A stretch of DNA of 64,000 nt, from the NCBI RefSeq assembly GCF_023502395.1, contig NZ_JAMFMB010000008.1:1-64000 (forward strand), given 5' to 3'. Position 1 is the first letter of the stretch. Each line of letters starts with the position of its first letter. This document shows, piece by piece, positions 43,006-51,073 of the stretch. A model generated the notes under the pieces. It made no database searches. It worked only from the letters and a program-made list of their open reading frames with translations, and was not told where the DNA came from. Made by a program: the position numbers and the translations under genes. This stretch comes from Ruegeria spongiae. Its GTDB lineage: Bacteria; Pseudomonadota; Alphaproteobacteria; Rhodobacterales; Rhodobacteraceae.

Positions 43006-44210
43006 GCCCGGCTGATGCCGACCCACACCAGCAGGCAGGCCATCAGGAAATAGGCACTAAACCAGAAAAACTGGGTTTCCATTCCGATTCCGGCGTCGAT
43101 CAGCAGCCCGGTCAGTCCCGGACCGATGGCCGAGCCCAGCACCATGACAGCCGTGGCCAGGGCCTTGATTGATCCGATATGGGCGGTGCCGTAGTACTCG
43201 GCCCAGAACGCACTTGGCAGGGTTGCATTTGCCCCTGCCGTCAGCGCCATCAGCACGAACGCCAACAAAAGGCCGACAACGCTGGTGCCGAAGGCAAATA
43301 TCAGGAACGCCAGTGCGATGGGCAATTGGAACAATGGCATCATGCGGGCGGTGCCCCACCTGTCCAGCGCCACACCGGTTGCAATCGCGGTCAGGATCGA
43401 CAGCCCGGTATAGACAGGGAACATGGACACAAAGGTCAGATGCTCCCACCCTTTGACCTCGGCCAGATGTACCTGATGAAAGAAGGTGGCCGTCATGAAG
43501 GCGGACGGGCCAAGTATTGACGGTACGATGAACCAGAACAAGGTATGCGAGATGGCCTCGCCCCGGGTCCAGTGATGATTGTTCATGCCGGTGCTCGATT
43601 CGCCCTTGGTCAGGGTCTGCGGCGTACGCTCACGGCGGAGCAGCCACATCAGAATCGGAATTCCCGCCAAACAGACAAACGCACAGAATATCCAGAGATC
43701 ACGCCAGTCAAAGCGCGTCATTGCCTTGACGAAACCAAAGGGCAGCACCGCCTCGCCGATGGCAAAGCCAAGCGTCGCGATCGCCAATGCCCTGCCCCGT
43801 GTCGCCTGAAACCAGCGCGCCATTGCCACCAGCGCAATATGCATGCTCATCCCCTGACCGAACAGACGCAGGCCAAAGACCACGACCGGCAGCAGGACGA
43901 CCCAGCTGTTCAAAGCCATGCCGAGGCACGCGACAGCCAGCCCCAGCAGTACAACCGGGCCAAGGATGCGGACCCGAAACCAGTCGGTCATGACACCAGA
44001 CCAGATCATGACGATGGCCGACAAAGCGGTGGCAATGAAATATATCCCACCCCAGCCGCCATGGCTGAGTCCGAATTCACCGCGAATCTCTCCGGCAAAA
44101 ACCGAAATGAAAAAGGTTTGTCCGAAACAGGAGAGAAAGCTCAGCAACCCGCCCGCGCCCAGCCAGCGGGCATTGCGGATCAGGTAGCGTCGCAACCCGC
44201 CATCGCTCAT
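42969..44210 (-). CDS. Major facilitator superfamily transporter
   Basis: A 413-residue, twelve-helix permease. Loop 2-3 has SGVMTDWFRVRILG, a reduced form of the MFS GxxxDRxGRR motif, and a similar DRWGTARMM lies in the second half. Substrate is unknown; the sequence resembles monocarboxylate/oxalate-type and YbfB-like carriers. The gene starts within the stop of the upstream hydrolase gene (ATGA) and its 3' end overlaps the Smr gene by 37 bp on the opposite strand. Confidence 0.87.
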   Translation of the reverse strand: MSDGGLRRYLIRNARWLGAGGLLSFLSCFGQTFFISVFAGEIRGEFGLSHGGWGGIYFIATALSAIVMIWSGVMTDWFRVRILGPVVLLGLAVACLGMALNSWVVLLPVVVFGLRLFGQGMSMHIALVAMARWFQATRGRALAIATLGFAIGEAVLPFGFVKAMTRFDWRDLWIFCAFVCLAGIPILMWLLRRERTPQTLTKGESSTGMNNHHWTRGEAISHTLFWFIVPSILGPSAFMTATFFHQVHLAEVKGWEHLTFVSMFPVYTGLSILTAIATGVALDRWGTARMMPLFQLPIALAFLIFAFGTSVVGLLLAFVLMALTAGANATLPSAFWAEYYGTAHIGSIKALATAVMVLGSAIGPGLTGLLIDAGIGMETQFFWFSAYFLMACLLVWVGISRAQSPPRERRRYT

Positions 44211-45319
44211 CTTTCGTCGCCGGACAGCGGTCCGCGCAACGTGACCGAGCTTGCGCCGGACCCTGTGCGCCCGCTTGCCGGAAACAGAGCCTCGACCGCC
44301 AGGCGGTCGGGTTCAATTGCGCGCTGCAGGGGGCGGACCGCCCTGAACATCGCCAGAAGCGAGGGCGAGGTCGCCGCCACGAAATGCGAGGATGCCGCGT
44401 CGTCACTGAATGCGGTTGTGTCGATCACCTCGACCGGCAGGTCGGCGATTTTCTGGATTGAGCTGATATTGCCCAGCCGTTCGCTGTCTGCCGTGCCGCG
44501 CAGCCGGGCGGAAAACCCCAGCGCCTTGTCCTTTTCCGAAACCAGAATGGCAAAGGGTTGCGGCACGTCTGTGATCTCGCCCATCTGTTCGCGGAACAGG
44601 TCGATGTCCAGATCCGGTGAGATCAGGATCACGCCTGCAAAGGTCCGGCGCGCCCAGCCGGGATTTTTCAGCTCGGCCTGGCGCAGCATCTCCATCGTCA
44701 GGGCCGAGCCCATGGAATGGGCCACCAATACCACCCGTTTCGCCCCCGCAGCCTTGACCTGCCGGACAAAGCTCTCCAGCCCGTCGCGGGCGAACAGCAT
44801 GCTGTCGAGGTCGTAGGCATACCCATAAGCCCGGCCCCGGCTGGGCCAGGAATACATCATGAGCTGACCGGGGATGTCCACATCATGCGCCATTTGCGCG
44901 GCGCGAAAGGCGGTTTCGACCTGGGTTGTGTTGTAGCCGTGGACAAAAATCACGACCTCGCGGTTTTTGGGGTCAAAGCCGCGCAATTTCTGTGCCACGC
45001 GGGCGTTGAAATCGTGCTGGCTTGCAAACTCCCGCTGGCCCGCAAGGGCGAACTGGCGCTCGGGATCGGGGTTTGCGTAAGAGAAATTCAGCTCGCCGGG
45101 TTGATGCGCGGGCGGGATCGAAACGGTGAGTTCGAGAAGGTTCAGCCGGTCAGAGCGTCGAAACCCATACGTTCCGTCCGGTTCCCTGGCGCGGCTTGAG
45201 GCGACAAAGACCGTATAGGGCGCGCCGACCTCCAGCGCCTCTGGGACGATCGGATTGACGCTGCGGTCAACGCAAGCGGTAAGGACAATTGCGAATAGAC
45301 CGAACAATACGGGCCGCAT
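44207..45319 (-). CDS. Lipoprotein alpha/beta hydrolase (DUF900 type)
   Basis: A 370-residue protein. The N-terminus (MRPVLFGLFAIVLTACV) has a lipobox ending in TAC, so it is a predicted outer- or inner-membrane lipoprotein. The hydrolase fold shows EVVIFVHGYNTTQVE and the nucleophile motif VLVAHSMGSAL. The substrate is unknown; DUF900 proteins are esterase-like. The ATG at 45319 is preferred over a TTG 6 bases earlier because GGAG lies 8-12 bases ahead. It is coupled to the MFS gene and 54 bp downstream of hslU. Confidence 0.87.
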   Translation of the reverse strand: MRPVLFGLFAIVLTACVDRSVNPIVPEALEVGAPYTVFVASSRAREPDGTYGFRRSDRLNLLELTVSIPPAHQPGELNFSYANPDPERQFALAGQREFASQHDFNARVAQKLRGFDPKNREVVIFVHGYNTTQVETAFRAAQMAHDVDIPGQLMMYSWPSRGRAYGYAYDLDSMLFARDGLESFVRQVKAAGAKRVVLVAHSMGSALTMEMLRQAELKNPGWARRTFAGVILISPDLDIDLFREQMGEITDVPQPFAILVSEKDKALGFSARLRGTADSERLGNISSIQKIADLPVEVIDTTAFSDDAASSHFVAATSPSLLAMFRAVRPLQRAIEPDRLAVEALFPASGRTGSGASSVTLRGPLSGDER

Positions 45320-45373
45320 GATCAAAACTCCGGTTTGAATGCGGCCCCACGCTAGAGGATTTCGTGCCGAGGT

Positions 45374-46681
45374 CTAGAGAACGTAGCGACTGACATCGGC
45401 TGATTTCGTCAATTCGCCCAGATTTGCCTCAACAAACCCGGCATCGACGGTGACCGCGTCACCGGACCGGTCGGGCGCAGTGAAAGACAGCTCTTCGAAC
45501 ACCCGTTCCATCACGGTATAGAGCCTACGCGCGCCGATATTCTCGACGCTCTGGTTCACATCCGCCGCGATTTTTGCCAGTGCCGCGATACCATCATCGG
45601 TGAAGGTGACCGTCACCTCTTCGGTGCCCATCAGCGCAGTGTACTGCCGGGTCAGCGCGTTGTCGGTCTCGGTCAGGATGCGTACGAAATCCTCTTCAGT
45701 CAGCGCCCGCAGCTCAACCCGGATCGGCAGGCGGCCCTGCAGTTCGGGCAGCAGGTCCGAGGGTTTGGCGATGTGGAAGGCACCTGAGGCGATGAACAGG
45801 ATATGGTCGGTCTTCACCGCGCCGTGTTTGGTGCTGACGGTGGTGCCCTCGATCAGCGGCAGCAGGTCGCGTTGAACGCCTTCGCGGCTGACATCGCCAC
45901 CGCGGGCCTCGGTACGGGCGCAAACCTTGTCGATCTCGTCGAGGAAAACGATACCGTTCTGTTCCACCGCCTCCAATGCGGTGCGGTTGACGATCTCGTC
46001 GTCCAAGAGCTTGTCGGCCTCTTCGCTGATCAGGATCTCATAGCTGTCGGCGACGGTCATCCGGCGTTTCACGGTGCGCCCGCCAAAGGCTTTTCCAAAC
46101 ATATCGCCCAGATTCATCATGCCCATATTGGCGCCGGGTTGGCCGGGGATTTCCATCATCGACATCGGGTTGGAGCTGTCGCTCAGCTCCAGCTCGATCT
46201 CGGTATTGTCCAGCTCTCCCGACTTCAGCTTCTTGCGGAACATCTCGCGCGTCGACTCGCGGGCATCCGAGCCTGCGATGGCCTCGACCACGCGTTCCTC
46301 GGCGGCGGCATGGGCGCGGGGTTTGACATCTTCACGCATGTAGTCGCGGGTCTGGATGATGGCCGCATCGACCAGATCGCGGATGATCTGTTCGACATCG
46401 CGACCGACATAACCAACCTCGGTGAATTTCGTGGCTTCAACCTTGATGAAGGGCGCGCGGGCCAGTTTGGCCAACCGGCGGCTGATCTCGGTCTTGCCGA
46501 CGCCGGTGGGGCCGATCATCAGGATGTTCTTGGGATAGACTTCATCGCGCAGATCATCGCTCAGCTGCTTGCGCCGCCAGCGGTTGCGCAGGGCCACGGC
46601 CACGGCGCGCTTGGCGTCCCGCTGGCCGATGATGAAGCGGTCCAGCTCGGATACGATTTCGCGGGGCGTCAGGTCGGTCAT
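45374..46681 (-). CDS. hslU: ATP-dependent protease ATPase subunit HslU
   Basis: A 435-residue AAA+ unfoldase that feeds substrates to HslV. Walker A is [18 protein letters not shown], Walker B FLDEIDK, and the intermediate I-domain and [18 protein letters not shown] sensor region are intact. The start at 46681 ([13 protein letters not shown]) has AGAGA ahead; an upstream in-frame start is not family-like. Normally hslU follows hslV directly, but here two genes on the other strand lie between them, so each has its own promoter. Confidence 0.96.
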   Translation of the reverse strand: MTDLTPREIVSELDRFIIGQRDAKRAVAVALRNRWRRKQLSDDLRDEVYPKNILMIGPTGVGKTEISRRLAKLARAPFIKVEATKFTEVGYVGRDVEQIIRDLVDAAIIQTRDYMREDVKPRAHAAAEERVVEAIAGSDARESTREMFRKKLKSGELDNTEIELELSDSSNPMSMMEIPGQPGANMGMMNLGDMFGKAFGGRTVKRRMTVADSYEILISEEADKLLDDEIVNRTALEAVEQNGIVFLDEIDKVCARTEARGGDVSREGVQRDLLPLIEGTTVSTKHGAVKTDHILFIASGAFHIAKPSDLLPELQGRLPIRVELRALTEEDFVRILTETDNALTRQYTALMGTEEVTVTFTDDGIAALAKIAADVNQSVENIGARRLYTVMERVFEELSFTAPDRSGDAVTVDAGFVEANLGELTKSADVSRYVL

Positions 46682-46880
46682 GATCTCTCGGTCTCTCTGT
46701 TTCGTGGGGAACCTAAGCATGGCGCGGGAAAACGCAAGCAGATCACGGCAATCTCACGGGTTCACACGGAATGAACACGCGTTTTCAGGGGTTTGTGAAG
46801 GACGGTTTTATTTATGTGGCCTGCACACAGATTGCGGCAAGGCAATTCTGCCAATGTCTCAACCGGAAGGACCCCCTATC

Positions 46881-47276
46881 ATGATGACCCGCCGTTCACT
46901 GTTCGCCACCGCTGCCGCCACCGGCACGCTTTTGACGCTTGCCACTGCGGGCACGGCCATCGCCGGTGGAGCCAAGGGCAGTTTCGAGGGCCGCTCCAAC
47001 CACGAGACCTCGGGATCGGTGCGGGTCTTCAAGGACGGGGACCGCTACATCGTCGAGCTTGGCGAGGACTTCTCGCTGGATGGCGGCCCTGACCCCCGCG
47101 TCGCCTTTGGCAAGGGCGGCAGCTATGACCCCGACACCAAACTGGGTGCCCTGCTGCACCTGACGGGCAAGCAACAATATGCGGTGCCCGCGACCTGGGA
47201 TGTATCGGCCTATGACGAGGTCTACATCTGGTGCGAGGTGGCCGGCGTGCCGCTGGGCGTGGCCAAGATCAACTGA
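46881..47276 (+). CDS. DM13-domain secreted protein
   Basis: A 131-residue exported protein. A twin-arginine-like start (TRRSLFATAAATGTLLTLAT, cleavage near AIA-GG) precedes a DM13 domain covering most of the mature protein (KGSFEGRSNHETSGSVRVFK, EDFSLDGGPDPRVAFG, and a C-terminal VSAYDEVYIWCEVAGVPLG). DM13 is a small beta domain of uncertain function that may bind a redox cofactor through its single cysteine. AAGGA lies 10-14 bases before the ATG. It is one of two genes inserted between hslV and hslU. Confidence 0.88.
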   Translation: MMTRRSLFATAAATGTLLTLATAGTAIAGGAKGSFEGRSNHETSGSVRVFKDGDRYIVELGEDFSLDGGPDPRVAFGKGGSYDPDTKLGALLHLTGKQQYAVPATWDVSAYDEVYIWCEVAGVPLGVAKIN

Positions 47277-47293
47277 GCGCCGCTCACGTGCTC

Positions 47294-47333
47294 TGTGTCT
47301 GGGGGCCGCATTTCGGTTCTGCCCTCAGACACA
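47294..47333 (+). terminator. Long stem-loop after the DM13 gene
   Basis: A 13-bp stem TGTGTCTGGGGGC / GCCCTCAGACACA (one G-T wobble) with a 14-nt loop begins 18 bases after the DM13 stop. No T-run follows. It probably ends or stabilises the DM13 transcript. Confidence 0.6.
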
Positions 47334-47422
47334 TGCCGATCCCCGTGCAGCCCGGAAAATATGGAAATATTCCAGACATTTGTTAGGCTGGCCGCAAAAG
47401 ACCACAGCGCGCGGGGCCCATC

Positions 47423-48661
47423 ATGACCAAAATTGCCAAGATCACCCTGCTCTTTGTGGTGTTTGTCGATCTGATTGGTCAGGGGCTGGTCTTTCCGATC
47501 ATCAACTCGCTGATCATGCAGACCGATGCCGGGTTTTTGCCCGAGGCAACGCCGACCGGGCGGCGGCATTTCTATTACGGGCTGGTGATCGGATGCTTCT
47601 TTCTCGCCTGGTTTCTGGGCGTCGTCTATGTGTCCAAAGTTTCGGACGCGATCGGGCGCAAGAACGCGTTGCTGATCTGCCTTGGCGGGGCGCTGGTAGG
47701 GTATGCCTTGACCATCGCGTCGCTTTATCTCGACAGTCTGCTGCTGCTGATCCTGGGGCGCAGCATCACCGGCTTCACCGCCGGAAACCAGCCGATCGCG
47801 CAGGCGGCGATGATCGACGGCAGCACCGATGCCGCCGACCGCGACCGTAATATGGGTTACATTGTCACCGGCATCAGCTTTGGTCTGGTCGGCGGGCCGC
47901 TGATTGGGGCGGCGCTGTCGAACCTGCCCCTGTTTGGGGCGGCCTCGTTAAAGACGCCCTTTTACGGGGCTTTCCTGCTGGTTCTGGTCGCGATCTTCCT
48001 GGTGCTGTTCTTCTTCAAGGATCTGCGGACCGAGCGGGCGCCCTTTGTCTTTCGCCCCGCCGATATCACCGACAGCCTGATCGCGGTGAAGGATCACCCG
48101 CTGGTTCTGAAACTGCTGCCGGTCTACGCGTTTTTCATGATCGCCAACGTCACCTTCTACGTCTTTGCCGAGAACTTTCAGACCAGCGCTTTTGGCTACG
48201 GCGTGGTCGGGGCCAGCATCCTGATGGTGACCATTGGTGTGGCGCTGGCCTTTTCCAGCACCTTCCTGGTGAAGCCGGCGCAGGAGAGGTTTACCAAACA
48301 CACGATCCTGCGGGTATCCCTGACCACGATGATGGTCTGCACGCTGGCCTTCGCCTTCAGCCCCAGCGGAGCGCTCACCTATGTGCCGGTCTTCCTGTTC
48401 TATTTCTTCTTTGGCGTTGCCTATCCCACCTTGCTTGGGCTGTTCTCCTCCAGTGTTGCCGAAGGCGATCAGGGGTGGGTCATGGGGGTAACGACGGCGG
48501 TGTTCTGCCTTGCGGGCGGGGTCATGTCGCTGATCGGCGGCGGGCTGATGAGCGTCGACATCCGGCTGCCCTTCTACATCGTGTTTGTGTCGGCGGTCCT
48601 TGGCCTGATCGGCACCTATCGCGGCTGGCGCAGCAAGGATTTGCGGGCACTTCTGAAATAA
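47423..48661 (+). CDS. Major facilitator superfamily efflux transporter (TetA/tetracycline-type)
   Basis: A 412-residue, twelve-helix carrier. Helix 1 has TLLFVVFVDLIGQGLVFPII, an antiporter-like D in the DHA1 position, and loop 2-3 has KVSDAIGRKNALL, the GxxSDxxGRR motif. RSITGFTAGNQPIAQAAM fits the motif C region of drug:proton antiporters. No resistance profile is inferred. It is 146 bp after the DM13 gene and separated from it by a stem-loop. It lies between hslU and hslV on the opposite strand. Confidence 0.87.
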   Translation: MTKIAKITLLFVVFVDLIGQGLVFPIINSLIMQTDAGFLPEATPTGRRHFYYGLVIGCFFLAWFLGVVYVSKVSDAIGRKNALLICLGGALVGYALTIASLYLDSLLLLILGRSITGFTAGNQPIAQAAMIDGSTDAADRDRNMGYIVTGISFGLVGGPLIGAALSNLPLFGAASLKTPFYGAFLLVLVAIFLVLFFFKDLRTERAPFVFRPADITDSLIAVKDHPLVLKLLPVYAFFMIANVTFYVFAENFQTSAFGYGVVGASILMVTIGVALAFSSTFLVKPAQERFTKHTILRVSLTTMMVCTLAFAFSPSGALTYVPVFLFYFFFGVAYPTLLGLFSSSVAEGDQGWVMGVTTAVFCLAGGVMSLIGGGLMSVDIRLPFYIVFVSAVLGLIGTYRGWRSKDLRALLK

Positions 48662-48682
48662 CCGCTCACATTCCAGCACACG

Positions 48683-48706
48683 CCCGATCAGCGCGTCGTG
48701 ATCGGG
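48683..48706. terminator. Hairpin between MFS gene and hslV
   Basis: A perfect 8-bp stem CCCGATCA / TGATCGGG with an 8-nt loop, in the 161-bp gap between the convergent MFS and hslV genes. No T-run follows on either strand. Confidence 0.45.
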
Positions 48707-48822
48707 GCTACAAACGTGGCCCTGTCCACATCATATCCCTGTCAGTCTTCGCGCTTCCCCCCGGAAGTCGAAGCACGGGCGCCACCACTCACGCACGGAG
48801 CCCGGGGGGCTGGGGCACACAC

Positions 48823-49380
48823 TCAGCCCCCAATTGATTCCACGGTCAGGTTGCCATTGGTGTAGACGCAGATATCGGCGGCGATGGCCATGGCGGCGCG
48901 CGCCACGTCTTCGGCGTTGCGGTCGCTGTCCATCAGCCCACGCGCCGCAGCCAGGGCAAAGTTCCCACCCGACCCGATAGCGGCCACGTTATGTTCCGGT
49001 TCCAGCACGTCGCCTGCCCCGGTGATCACGAACATGTCTAACCCATCGGTGACGATCAGCATCGCCTCGAGCTTTTGCAGATACTTGTCGGTGCGCCAGT
49101 CCTTGGCCAGTTCGACGCTGGCACGCGCCAGCTGACCTGGCGTTGCCTCCAGCTTGGCCTCGAGCCGCTCCAGCAGGGTAAAGGCATCCGCCGTCGATCC
49201 GGCAAATCCGGCCACCACATCAAACCCGCCGGGGCTGAGGCGGCGCACCTTGCGCGCGGTGCCCTTGATGACGGTCTGGCCAAGTGAGACCTGCCCATCC
49301 CCGGCTATCACGACCTTGCCGTCCTTCTTGACGCCGATGATCGTTGTGCCGTGCCAACCGGGAAACTCGTTATCCGCCAT
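48823..49380 (-). CDS. hslV: ATP-dependent protease proteolytic subunit HslV
   Basis: A 185-residue threonine protease of the proteasome beta type. The propeptide [11 protein letters not shown] precedes the catalytic Thr12 in [20 protein letters not shown], and the fold continues [17 protein letters not shown]. The start at 49380 has GGAGG 6-10 bases ahead; the longer ORF upstream is not conserved. It should dock with HslU, which is encoded 2.1 kb away on the same strand behind two inverted genes. Confidence 0.95.
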   Translation of the reverse strand: MADNEFPGWHGTTIIGVKKDGKVVIAGDGQVSLGQTVIKGTARKVRRLSPGGFDVVAGFAGSTADAFTLLERLEAKLEATPGQLARASVELAKDWRTDKYLQKLEAMLIVTDGLDMFVITGAGDVLEPEHNVAAIGSGGNFALAAARGLMDSDRNAEDVARAAMAIAADICVYTNGNLTVESIGG

Positions 49381-49601
49381 GAATGCCTCCATCTGATCGT
49401 GGTCTATATGGATCGCAGCGTGAGGGCGCACAAGGGGCGTCGTCGCCGCGCGGCTGATGGTGCCGGTTGTGACGTTGCCTATTTGTTATGCACAGCGTGC
49501 AATTCGGGGCTGTCGAACGAGCAATTATGAGACTCACCCGGCGGGTCTAGATGAGCCTCATACCGACAAGATCGGACACCACACATCAAAGGAACAGCGC
49601 A
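49381..49601. promoter_or_regulatory. Divergent promoter and structured leader between hslV and the DUF1127 gene
   Basis: A nested dyad lies at 49526-49562 in the DUF1127 leader: outer arms TATGAG / CTCATA and inner ACCC-GGC-GGGT (49536-49546). It ends 40 bp before the start codon, so it would be part of the 5' UTR. No definite sigma-70 or heat-shock promoter was recognised for either gene. Confidence 0.35.
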
Positions 49602-49799
49602 ATGGCAAATGCCTCTGTACAAGCACACGCGCCGCTGGGCGCAATCACCATCCACCGCGTCATTGACGCATGCGTATCGGCCGTTCGTTCGGTCGTGGAC
49701 TGGAACGAAGCCCGTCAGACCCGCAAGGCACTGTCGGCCCTGAGCGACGCTCAGCTGGATGATATCGGTCTGACCCGCGAGCAAATCGCCCTGATCTGA
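49602..49799 (+). CDS. DUF1127-domain small protein
   Basis: A 65-residue protein. The C-terminal half is a DUF1127 domain: WNEARQTRKALSALSDAQLD followed by DIGLTREQI. Alphaproteobacterial relatives are often stress-induced and, in Rhodobacter and Agrobacterium, linked to small-RNA and phosphate/carbon control; the domain can bind RNA. The start at 49602 has AAGGAAC 6-12 bases ahead, favoured over an in-frame start 51 bp upstream. It is a single-gene unit with its own terminator. Confidence 0.88.
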   Translation: MANASVQAHAPLGAITIHRVIDACVSAVRSVVDWNEARQTRKALSALSDAQLDDIGLTREQIALI

Positions 49800-49828
49800 T
49801 CCGGATCTCAGAACCACCAAGATAGATG

Positions 49829-49861
49829 AGCCGCCCGTTCTCCCCGGGCGGCTTTTTCTTT
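49829..49861 (+). terminator. Intrinsic terminator of the DUF1127 gene
   Basis: A perfect 9-bp stem AGCCGCCCG / CGGGCGGCT with a 7-nt loop is followed by TTTTCTTT, the best terminator in the window. It ends at the stop codon of the convergent Lin0512 gene. Confidence 0.9.
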
Positions 49862-50228
49862 AGCTGGATAGCCTAAATGCACCCTGCTGATCGGGCAGAA
49901 ACGCCTCGATCGCCGCGGTTGCCACGATATGGCGGTCGCCCGATGGCAACCCACCCACATCCAGCCCGCCCTTGACGGCGCGTACCGACAGTGTTTTGCC
50001 GCGCGGCAGATCAGCAGCCACCAGATCACAATCGACCTGATCGGGGTCTTGCACCCCAATGGTGACCCGCACCTCCATCTCGGTATGGTCCATGCCCAGC
50101 GAGGACATCACCGTAACCGAAGAGCGATGCAGCGCGTCCTGCACCGCGCGGCGGGCCGCCTTGGTATAATCCATGCCATGCAGGTTGGTGCCAAAACCCA
50201 TTTCCAGGATGATGCGTTTCATGCTCAT
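49860..50228 (-). CDS. Lin0512-family protein, second copy
   Basis: A 122-residue protein of unknown function from the Lin0512 family. Family segments are RIILEMGFGTNLHGMDYTKA, RRAVQDALHRSSV, VTIGVQDPDQVD and the ending GGLDVGGLPSGDRHIVATAA. It is a paralogue of the upstream gene (shared GxGxxLxxxDYTxAAxRAxxDAL pattern) and overlaps its stop by 4 bp. The two may form a heteromer. No enzymatic motif is recognised. Confidence 0.85.
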   Translation of the reverse strand: MSMKRIILEMGFGTNLHGMDYTKAARRAVQDALHRSSVTVMSSLGMDHTEMEVRVTIGVQDPDQVDCDLVAADLPRGKTLSVRAVKGGLDVGGLPSGDRHIVATAAIEAFLPDQQGAFRLSS

Positions 50229-50590
50229 TGCGCGGGCTCCTCACCTGTGGATTCCATGTCAAAGAAGACCGAGATGGCGGCGTTGGCCATGACCGTGCGG
50301 CCCGCGCCGCTTGGTTTGTCGATGTCGAGACCTCCCTGAACCACCGTGATCCGTGGCTGGCCATAGGGAAAGACGGCTTTCAGCGCTTCGGCATCGACCT
50401 GTTCGGGCTCTTGTACACCGATCTCGGCCTCGACGATCATGGCGTCCTTGGGAAACCCAAAAAGCTCGGCCATGTTCACCGAGTTGCGCCACAGCGCATC
50501 CCTGAGCGCGCGCGCCGCCGCTTCGGTGTAATCCGCGCGCCTGAGCGATGTGCCCATGCCGAACTCTACCAGAACCCGTGTTTTCGCCAT
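50225..50590 (-). CDS. Lin0512-family protein, first copy
   Basis: A 121-residue member of the Lin0512 family. It shows VLVEFGMGTSLRRADYTEAA, ARALRDALWRNSVNM, EIGVQEPEQVD and VVQGGLDIDKPSGAGRTVMA. The start at 50590 is set by GAGGAGG just upstream; a longer ORF running into the trxA gene is not Lin0512-like. It lies 101 bp from trxA across a terminator and is coupled to the second copy. The function is unknown. Confidence 0.85.
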   Translation of the reverse strand: MAKTRVLVEFGMGTSLRRADYTEAAARALRDALWRNSVNMAELFGFPKDAMIVEAEIGVQEPEQVDAEALKAVFPYGQPRITVVQGGLDIDKPSGAGRTVMANAAISVFFDMESTGEEPAQ

Positions 50591-50640
50591 GATGGTCCTC
50601 CTCGATCCATGCAGTGTGCCCAGCCGGGGGTCCGGCGCAA

Positions 50641-50669
50641 CAAAAAAGGCGCCCGGTTGGGGCGCCTTT
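50641..50669 (-). terminator. Intrinsic terminator of trxA
   Basis: On the minus strand, AAAGGCGCC / GGCGCCTTT forms a 9-bp stem followed by further T residues (TTTTTTG), 23 bases after the trxA stop. Confidence 0.85.
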
Positions 50670-50691
50670 GTTCGGTCCGGGCTGGGTCGGT

Positions 50692-51012
50692 TCAGATCGA
50701 GTCGTCGATCCAGCTTTGCAGCGCCGCTTTGGGGGCCGCGCCCGCGCGGTTCGAAACAACCTGTCCGTCCTTGAAGATGAACAGCGCCGGAATCCCGCGC
50801 ACGCCCATGGCGGCGGCGGCGTTCGGGTTGCTGTCGACATCGACCTTGGCAACCTTGATCTTGCCTTGATACTCGCTGGCCAGCTCTTCCAGAGCGGGGC
50901 CGATCTGCTTGCAGGGGCCACACCATTCGGCCCAGAAATCCACAACGACGGGAATGTCGGAGTTCTTGACCTCTGCGTCGAAAGTGGCGTCGGTGACGGC
51001 TACGGTGGACAT
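50692..51012 (-). CDS. trxA: Thioredoxin
   Basis: A 106-residue cytosolic disulfide reductase. The active site [10 protein letters not shown] has C31 and C34, with VVVDFW before and [14 protein letters not shown], containing the cis-proline, after. It lies 61 bp downstream of addA and ends at an intrinsic terminator. It is probably the last gene of the tsaE-to-trxA run, though it could have its own promoter in that gap. Confidence 0.97.
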   Translation of the reverse strand: MSTVAVTDATFDAEVKNSDIPVVVDFWAEWCGPCKQIGPALEELASEYQGKIKVAKVDVDSNPNAAAAMGVRGIPALFIFKDGQVVSNRAGAAPKAALQSWIDDSI

Positions 51013-51073
51013 TACGATGTCTCCTGAATGGGGTGGGCTTGGGCAGTGAACCTATGTAGCCTTCTATGCAACG

